Position numbers and translations under genes: made by a program
Shown here: positions 7,527 through 12,414 of the stretch, piece by piece
Position numbering within the stretch: the stretch's first letter is position 1
Layout: each line of letters starts with the position of its first letter
Source of the DNA: SIG480 sp045539475
Lineage (GTDB): Bacteria > Bacillota > Clostridia > Oscillospirales > JAAYXM01
DNA length: 12,414 nucleotides
Assembly: GCA_045539475.1 (NCBI GenBank)
Contig: JAZQFJ010000032.1
Location: 1-12,414 of the forward strand
Direction: 5' to 3'
The notes under the pieces: generated by a model
Databases searched by the model: none
The model's input: the letters and a program-made list of their open reading frames with translations, nothing else
What the model was told of the DNA's origin: nothing

Positions 7527-9089
7527 GTGAAAAAACTTACAGCGCTTTTATTAGCAACTGTCATGCTTCTCTCGCTTACGGCATGTGGGGGAGGAGATGT
7601 CAAGGAAAGCGGAGAAGTTTCCTATGACATTCCCGAGGGTAAGCAAATTCCGGATGACGCAGTTCTTGATATCACAATCGCAAGCCATGCTTCCTGGCCG
7701 TATGATGAAAACTGGAAGGTATGGGAGTACATTAAAGAGTCTATTGGAGGAACAATCAATGTAAATGCTGTTCCGTCTTCGGACTTCGGAACAAAGTTCT
7801 CGCTCACAATGGCAGCTCCGGATAATCTTCCGGATGTATTCGGCTTCCAGGGCGTATCATTGACCTTTGCGGACTACTGCGAGCAGGGAGCATTCCTCGC
7901 TCTCGACGATTACGAGGAATTCCTTCCTGACTACAACAAGTTCTGGGATTCTCTCCCGGAAGAAGAGCAGTGGATGCGAAACACTCGCCGCGCTGCAGAC
8001 GGTAAGATATACTATGCTCCTATCTATGGTATGGAGCGCGCAACGAACCTTCGTGGCTGGCTCTACCGTAAGGATATCTTCGATAAGCACGGTCTTAAGA
8101 TTCCTGAGACAATGGATGAGCTTTACGAGGTTTCAAAGGAGCTTAAAGCGCTTTATCCTGAATCTTTCCCGTTCTGCATGAGAGCAGGCCTTAACAACAT
8201 CAATGTCATGGGTTCATCCTTTAAGCCGAACTTCCACACCGGTGCATACTATGATTTCGAAAACGAAAAATGGTGCTACGGTGTTACCGAGAGCGAAGTT
8301 ATGCTCGAAATCGTTACCTTCCTTAACAAGATGGTAAGCGAAGAGCTTATTCCGGCAGATTTCATCACAATCAACACCTCCTCATGGCAGGAGCTTATAA
8401 CAACTGACCGCGGTTTTATTATGCCGGAGTATCAGGTACGTATTGACTTTTTCAACAATATCGCCCGCGCAAAGAATCCGGAATACACAATCGCGGCAAT
8501 GCTTCCGCCAAAGTCAGAAAACGGCATCGGTGTCAATATGATCAATAAGTATAACGACGACCCGATGGGTTTTGGTATCACGAACACCGGCGATGCGGCA
8601 TCTATTGCAAACGCAATGCGTTATCTTAACTGGTTTTACTCCGATGAGGGCTGTGAGATTATCAGCTGGGGTAAGGAAGGTGAGACATACGAGGTTGTTG
8701 ATGGCAAGAAGCAGTACATACTTCAGAACGAAGGCGACAGTGCAAAGCTTCTTTACGGCTTCCAGACAATCGGAACATATCTCCGTGTAGATCCGGAATC
8801 CATCGACGCATCAATCTCCGAAGAGCAGGCAGCTACGACTGACTTTATGCTTGAGCATACATATCCGGAGCTTGACCCGACAATGTATATGCAGCTTTCG
8901 TCTGCAGAGTCACAGCAGCTTTCCGACCTCAATACCTCTGTTGCTACGATGGTACAGGAAAACCTCACAAAGTTCATTATCGGTCAGCGTCCGCTTTCTG
9001 AGTGGGAAGCATTCCAGGCAGAGCTTGCTGCTCAGCCGATTGAAGAGATTCTCGCACTCTATGACAACGCATACAGCAAAATTAAATAA
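7527..9089 (+). CDS. Extracellular solute-binding lipoprotein (LplA/LipO-type, ABC sugar importer)
   Basis: A 520-residue lipoprotein expected to capture oligosaccharides outside the membrane and pass them to an ABC importer. The GTG start gives a textbook signal: K2-K3, a hydrophobic stretch (4-16) and the lipobox L17-T18-A19-C20, followed by a glycine/acidic tether. Family evidence: P-D-N-L-P-D-V-F in the N-terminal lobe, L-Y-R-K-D-I-F-x-K-H-G-L-K-I-P-E-T-M-D-E-L in the middle, and Y-S-D-E-G-C-E-I-I-S-W-G-K-E-G-E-T-Y-E near residue 380, the last being characteristic of the larger (500+ residue) LplA-like proteins. No permease or ATPase gene is visible here; the permeases may lie outside the window. 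Many codons end in C (TTC, AAC, ATC), more than in the next two genes, which would fit high expression. The ligand is unknown; oligosaccharides from the upstream lyase are the obvious guess. Confidence 0.92.
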   Translation: MKKLTALLLATVMLLSLTACGGGDVKESGEVSYDIPEGKQIPDDAVLDITIASHASWPYDENWKVWEYIKESIGGTINVNAVPSSDFGTKFSLTMAAPDNLPDVFGFQGVSLTFADYCEQGAFLALDDYEEFLPDYNKFWDSLPEEEQWMRNTRRAADGKIYYAPIYGMERATNLRGWLYRKDIFDKHGLKIPETMDELYEVSKELKALYPESFPFCMRAGLNNINVMGSSFKPNFHTGAYYDFENEKWCYGVTESEVMLEIVTFLNKMVSEELIPADFITINTSSWQELITTDRGFIMPEYQVRIDFFNNIARAKNPEYTIAAMLPPKSENGIGVNMINKYNDDPMGFGITNTGDAASIANAMRYLNWFYSDEGCEIISWGKEGETYEVVDGKKQYILQNEGDSAKLLYGFQTIGTYLRVDPESIDASISEEQAATTDFMLEHTYPELDPTMYMQLSSAESQQLSDLNTSVATMVQENLTKFIIGQRPLSEWEAFQAELAAQPIEEILALYDNAYSKIK

Positions 9090-9110
9090 AATTAAAGCAT
9101 ACACAATTAT

Positions 9111-9117
9111 AAGGAGG
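9111..9117 (+). promoter_or_regulatory. Ribosome binding site deciding the isomerase start
   Basis: AAGGAGG ends 8 bases before the ATG at 9126 but only 2 bases before the in-frame ATG at 9120. The 9126 start is therefore preferred. Confidence 0.85.
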
Positions 9118-9125
9118 AAATGAAT

Positions 9126-9917
9126 ATGCAAATCGGAGCACAGCTTTATACAGTTTATAACCATACAACAACACTTGAAGATTTCAGCAATACGCTGAAA
9201 AAAGTAGCTGATATCGGCTATAAGTCGGTTCAGGTATCGGGAACTTGCCCTTTTGAACCGGAGTGGTTGCGTGAAGAGCTTTTGAAAAACGATCTTAAGT
9301 GTGTTCTTACACATGTTCCACCTATGAGTCTCATGGAAGGAGATATTGAAAAAATTGTTGCTGACCACGCAGTGTTTGGTTGCAAAAATATAGGAGTTGG
9401 TGGTTTACAGCCGGGTGGGACAGATCTTTTGGAAAGATATCAAATATTCCGCGAAAAATTTATTCCGATATCAAAGCAGATTCGTGACCTTGGTGCTAAG
9501 TTCCATTATCATAATCACAGCTGGGAGTTCGAAGATTGTTTTGCAGAGAAAAGTTTAATCGACCGTATTTTTGAGGATTTTCCGGAAGACACAGTTGACT
9601 TTACGCTCGATCTTGGATGGGCAGCTCGAGGTGGAGCTGATGTTATTGCTCTCATAAAAAAACTTAAAGGTAGACTTTCTAGAGTTCATTTGAAAGATTA
9701 TCTGGATGAAATTCCTGAAGGTATTGATGAACAAAGATCCTATCTTCGCCCGATATATGAAGGAAAACTTGATTATGATTCGTATATTAAGGAACTTTCA
9801 AAAGTGGGCTGTGAATATATGCTTGTTGAACAAGATGATTGCTACGGTGAAGATGAATTTGACTGCCTCAGAAGAAGCTATGCCAATGTTACAAGTCGGT
9901 TTCCCAGTGTTAAGTAG
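9126..9917 (+). CDS. Sugar phosphate isomerase/epimerase-like protein (xylose isomerase-like TIM barrel)
   Basis: A 263-residue cytoplasmic TIM-barrel protein of the AP endonuclease 2/xylose isomerase-like superfamily, the usual size. It opens with I-G-A-Q-L-Y-T-V, the first strand of this group. Likely metal and substrate residues follow the family pattern: H129-N130-H131-x2-E134-F, D162 in L-D-L-G-W, H188 and K190-D191 in V-H-L-K-D, and E235 in V-E-Q-D. Members carry out divalent-metal isomerisation, epimerisation, dehydration or oxidised-sugar (3-keto) chemistry, so the exact reaction cannot be assigned. There is no signal peptide. It follows the SBP gene after 36 bases and precedes the DUF4838 gene by 40, consistent with one transcript, and probably acts on a monosaccharide released from the imported oligosaccharide. 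The start at 9126 rather than 9120 rests on ribosome-site spacing. Confidence 0.88.
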   Translation: MQIGAQLYTVYNHTTTLEDFSNTLKKVADIGYKSVQVSGTCPFEPEWLREELLKNDLKCVLTHVPPMSLMEGDIEKIVADHAVFGCKNIGVGGLQPGGTDLLERYQIFREKFIPISKQIRDLGAKFHYHNHSWEFEDCFAEKSLIDRIFEDFPEDTVDFTLDLGWAARGGADVIALIKKLKGRLSRVHLKDYLDEIPEGIDEQRSYLRPIYEGKLDYDSYIKELSKVGCEYMLVEQDDCYGEDEFDCLRRSYANVTSRFPSVK

Positions 9918-9944
9918 ACGAGACAAAAATGAGTTTTAAATTAA

Positions 9945-9950
9945 GCGAGG
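9945..9950 (+). promoter_or_regulatory. Weak ribosome binding site of the DUF4838 gene
   Basis: GCGAGG lies 7 bases before the ATG at 9958. It is a poorer match to AGGAGG than the sites of the neighbouring genes, which may lower translation of this gene. Confidence 0.55.
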
Positions 9951-9957
9951 ACTAAGT

Positions 9958-11889
9958 ATGAAAATCAGAATATGCCGAGTCGGCATAAACGAAACGGTGG
10001 AGTTTGCGTCAGATGAACTTCGCAGATATCTTTATAAAATAGATGAGAACGTTGATGTTGATATTTTCTGCTATGATGTATATAATCCGAATCGTAAGGA
10101 TGCGATCTGGCTTATTGCAGATCCTGTATTTGCACCGGAGGTGCGAGATCCTTCTGTGGACGATGCGTTTCGTATCAGCATTAAGAACAACGCGGGAATG
10201 ATTGCAGGTACAAATCCTATATCCGTGCTTATTGGTGTGTATAGTCTTTTGAAAAAACTGGGGTGCAAGTGGATTCGTCCCGGACGTGATGGCGAGATTG
10301 TCGAAGAAAAGATTCTTGCACCTTTGAATTTCGAATACGAAGAAAAAGCCGATTACCGTTTCAGAGGAATTGACTTTGCTGAAAAGGCGTCCACCCAAAC
10401 AGCTGTCGATTTAATTGATTGGCTCCCCAAAGAGGGGATGAACAATTATTTCTTTGAAACGCTTGAACCGGAGAATTTTTTCAGAAAATTTGGCGATTAT
10501 GAAGGTTATGGTACAGAGGATTGCAAAGCAGCCTTTCGGGCGGTTTCCCATGAAGCCAAAAAAAGAGGAATAAAAAGGCATGGAGTAGGACATGGTTGGC
10601 ATATTGAGGCACTTGGTTATCGGGATCATGCGAAAGTCGCAGGGCTGACCGATTCGGAACTTACCGAGCACCAGCGCTCACGAATGGCTATGCGTGATGG
10701 GAAGCGCGGGCTGTATATGGGACATAATCTTTTCGGAACGCAGCTTTGCTGGTCGCAAAAAGAACTTCGCGATTCGGTAACCAAGCAGATTGTAGATTAT
10801 CTCAAAGAAAATCCGGAAGTGGATTATCTACATTTCTGGCTTGCAGATGGCTGTAACAATCATTGCGAGTGTGAAGACTGTCAAAAACATCGTCCGTCAG
10901 ATTGGTATGTTATGATGCTTAATGACCTTGATCATCGTCTTACCGAAGAAAAAATCAATTCTCGTATTGTGTGTTTAATCTACGTAGATCTTTTGTGGGA
11001 ACCGGTGGAGTTTACTGTGGAGAATCCGGATAGGTTCATTTTGATGTTTGCTCCGATTACCCGCACATATGATACAAGTTATTCGGATTTTGACAGTTAT
11101 GCGGAGAAAAAGCCTTATGTACGAAATAAGCTGGTTTGGCCTAGTTCCGCAGCGGAAAATGTAGCATATTTACGCGATTGGCAGGAAAAACAGCTTAAGG
11201 GTGATTCCTTCCTTTTTGATTATCATCTTATGTGGAATCAATATAAGGACCCAGGATATAGAAACCTTTCAAGAGTTATCTATGAGGATATGTACAGTCT
11301 CCAGAATCTTGGACTCGATGGTAATATTTCATGTGAGGTGTACAATTGTCAGATTCCTAATGATTTCCCCCATAGAATTATGGCGCGTACCCTTTGGAAC
11401 AGAGGCGTCGATTATTATGAGGAAGAGAAACAGTGTTTTGCGGAAACCTATGGAATCGGAGCAGAAGCAGCATTTGAGTATATTGCAAGGGTATCGGATG
11501 CGTTTTCGTTGATTTACCGTTACTACAATGATCCGGAAAATACCCGTGAGGAACAAAAAAGCTTTGCTGAGAGGGTTGAGAAAATTGTACTCGATTTTAA
11601 ACCGGAGCTTGAAAAGTATCTTATAGCAGACCTTCCGCGTGCTCAACATATATCCTGGGAATTGCTTAAACTTCATACTGAGTATATTACAGAATATGCT
11701 CGTGCATATGAAGCTAAATATATGAATGAAATAGAAAAAGCGGATAAGCAACTCGAAGTGTTTAATGCTACATGTGAAAAGATTTATAAGAAATATGCAA
11801 AGTATTTCAGTGCATACTTTTCCAAGTATTCCGTTAAACAGTATTTCGATGAGATTTCTATGGACGGAGCTAGAGTTATTATTCAGTAA
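9958..11889 (+). CDS. DUF4838 protein with GH67 N-terminal-like domain, putative intracellular glycosidase
   Basis: A 643-residue protein without signal peptide or membrane segment, so cytoplasmic. Residues about 1-115 look like the alpha/beta domain found before GH67 and GH20 enzymes: A-S-D-E-L-R-R-Y-L-Y near residue 20, then D-A-F-R-I, a G-M-I-A-G-T-N-P turn and L-I-G-V-Y-S-L-L-K-K-L-G-C-K-W-I-R-P-G. The middle matches the DUF4838 pattern, including L-H-F-W-L-A-D-G-C-N-N and the Cys-rich C303-E-C305-E-D-C308 segment (with C299 and H302 just before). The C-terminal third is helical and charged. DUF4838 has no settled activity that I can cite; the GH67-like N-terminus and the lyase/importer context favour a uronic-acid or hexosamine glycosidase, which is inference. 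It ends in three tandem in-frame stops (TAA TAG TAG). The creatininase-like gene follows after 60 bases. Confidence 0.85.
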   Translation: MKIRICRVGINETVEFASDELRRYLYKIDENVDVDIFCYDVYNPNRKDAIWLIADPVFAPEVRDPSVDDAFRISIKNNAGMIAGTNPISVLIGVYSLLKKLGCKWIRPGRDGEIVEEKILAPLNFEYEEKADYRFRGIDFAEKASTQTAVDLIDWLPKEGMNNYFFETLEPENFFRKFGDYEGYGTEDCKAAFRAVSHEAKKRGIKRHGVGHGWHIEALGYRDHAKVAGLTDSELTEHQRSRMAMRDGKRGLYMGHNLFGTQLCWSQKELRDSVTKQIVDYLKENPEVDYLHFWLADGCNNHCECEDCQKHRPSDWYVMMLNDLDHRLTEEKINSRIVCLIYVDLLWEPVEFTVENPDRFILMFAPITRTYDTSYSDFDSYAEKKPYVRNKLVWPSSAAENVAYLRDWQEKQLKGDSFLFDYHLMWNQYKDPGYRNLSRVIYEDMYSLQNLGLDGNISCEVYNCQIPNDFPHRIMARTLWNRGVDYYEEEKQCFAETYGIGAEAAFEYIARVSDAFSLIYRYYNDPENTREEQKSFAERVEKIVLDFKPELEKYLIADLPRAQHISWELLKLHTEYITEYARAYEAKYMNEIEKADKQLEVFNATCEKIYKKYAKYFSAYFSKYSVKQYFDEISMDGARVIIQ

Positions 11890-11949
11890 TAGTAGCATAT
11901 TACTGCAAAATGCTTTGATTTCAATCTTACAGAAAAGAGGTGAAATGAT
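11890..11949 (+). other. 60-base intergenic gap before the creatininase-like gene
   Basis: Largest gap in the window. It holds only short inverted pairs (for example CAAA/TTTG and GATT/AATC, 4 bp each) and no T-run, so no terminator is called. No convincing -35/-10 pair is seen. It contains the ribosome site of the next gene. Confidence 0.5.
11937..11942 (+). promoter_or_regulatory. Ribosome binding site of the creatininase-like gene
   Basis: GAGGTG lies 7 bases before the ATG at 11950. The earlier ATG at 11945 is in another frame and only 2 bases away, so it is not the start. Confidence 0.75.
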
Positions 11950-12414
11950 ATGGAAACAAGATGGTTGTATACAACAAGTGAGGATTTTTCGAAGCTCAGA
12001 GAAGCTTCGGAAAGAGTTTGCGTTATTCCAATGGGATGCATCGAAAAACATTCTGTTTATCTTCCGCTCGGATGCGATATTTTGTTAGCAAATGAGATGG
12101 CATACAGGGCTTCTCAGCTTGAAACGGTTTGCGTTTTCCCAGATTTCACATTCGGTGATGTTCCGTGTGGAGCTCATGCAAAACGTCCGGATGGAACAAT
12201 AGCTCTTGATGTGCGTACACAAATGCTTTTGTTAGAACAGCTTTGCGATGAAATCGCAGCAAACGGGTTTAATAAAATTCTGGTTGTAAATCAGCATGGA
12301 GGAAATTTGCCGTGGTTGCAGACATTTGCAAGAAATCTTGGCTGTAAAGCACATAAATATGTTTTTGCGTATGCCGATGTACCGGATTCTGTTCCTCATC
12401 AGATGGGCAAGTTT
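11950..12414 (+). CDS. Creatininase-family amidohydrolase (3'-truncated)
   Basis: The first 155 residues of a protein that runs off the right edge; full-length relatives are usually about 240-270 residues. It begins M-E-T-R-W-L-Y. The creatininase pattern is clear: I-P-M-G-C-I-E32-K-H34 then L-P-L-G-C-D43, and V-N-Q-H116-G-G-N, corresponding to the family's P-x-G-S-x-E-x-H, L-P-x-x-x-D and N-G-H-G-G-N motifs. E32, H34, D43 and H116 are the expected metal ligands. The family hydrolyses cyclic or linear amides (creatinine, formamidopyrimidine intermediates, peptide precursors); members in sugar clusters are mostly uncharacterised. Here it probably acts in the cytoplasm on a product of the same glycan pathway, but the substrate is unknown. 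It is in the same orientation as, and probably co-transcribed with, the DUF4838 gene. Confidence 0.9.
   Translation, partial: METRWLYTTSEDFSKLREASERVCVIPMGCIEKHSVYLPLGCDILLANEMAYRASQLETVCVFPDFTFGDVPCGAHAKRPDGTIALDVRTQMLLLEQLCDEIAANGFNKILVVNQHGGNLPWLQTFARNLGCKAHKYVFAYADVPDSVPHQMGKF

Noticed and set aside
9120..9125. ATG at 9120 as start of the isomerase
   Set aside because: Only 2 bases after AAGGAGG; the in-frame ATG at 9126 has normal spacing and gives the family's usual N-terminus.
11890..11949. Possible terminator or promoter in the 60-base gap
   Set aside because: Only 4-bp inverted pairs, no T-run and no good -35/-10 spacing.
11765..12088. Plus-strand open frame of 107 codons across the DUF4838/creatininase junction
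   Set aside because: It is out of frame with both well-supported genes, which account for nearly all of the same bases, and has no recognisable domain.

Overview
The window is one continuous plus-strand gene run: five protein-coding genes with short gaps (about 20 to 60 bases) and no convincing terminator or promoter between them, so it reads as the middle of a long operon. The first gene is cut by the left edge and the last by the right edge. I see no RNA gene, transposase, CRISPR array, integrase or minus-strand gene. The S-layer homology (SLH) anchor, the Gram-positive lipoprotein signal, AGGAGG-type ribosome sites and moderate, AT-leaning base composition suggest a low-GC Gram-positive anaerobe, most likely a Clostridia lineage that degrades plant, algal or host polysaccharides. 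That placement is inference; no taxonomic marker gene is present.

Layout. (1) Bases 2-7507: a giant cell-surface protein (2,501 residues visible, N-terminus missing). It has four copies of a beta-rich, probably carbohydrate-binding module alternating with Ig-like (Big_2-type) domains, a heparinase II/III-type polysaccharide lyase core, a putative-Ig domain, a Ser/Asp/Gly linker with nine consecutive glycines, and three SLH domains at the C-terminus. (2) 7527-9089: a lipoprotein solute-binding protein of the LplA/LipO type for ABC sugar import. (3) 9126-9917: a sugar phosphate isomerase/epimerase-like TIM barrel. (4) 9958-11889: a cytoplasmic DUF4838 protein with a GH67 N-terminal-like domain. 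(5) 11950 to the right edge: a creatininase-family amidohydrolase, C-terminus missing.

How they may work together (inference). The surface lyase would cut an acidic polysaccharide by beta-elimination while anchored through its SLH domains. The lipoprotein would capture the oligosaccharides for import. The three cytoplasmic enzymes would then remove or rearrange residues: DUF4838 as a putative glycosidase, the isomerase on the released sugar, and the creatininase-like enzyme on an amide, lactam or similar bond. The substrate cannot be read from the sequence. No ABC permease, sulfatase, unsaturated glucuronyl hydrolase or regulator lies inside the window.

The most notable signals are: the overall gene set as a candidate uncharacterised uronic-acid-glycan locus; the four-copy unidentified module; a 137-bp nearly identical block repeated 768 bp apart inside more divergent repeats; and three related GC-rich, partly palindromic 30-bp elements in the same reading frame in the linker before the SLH domains.
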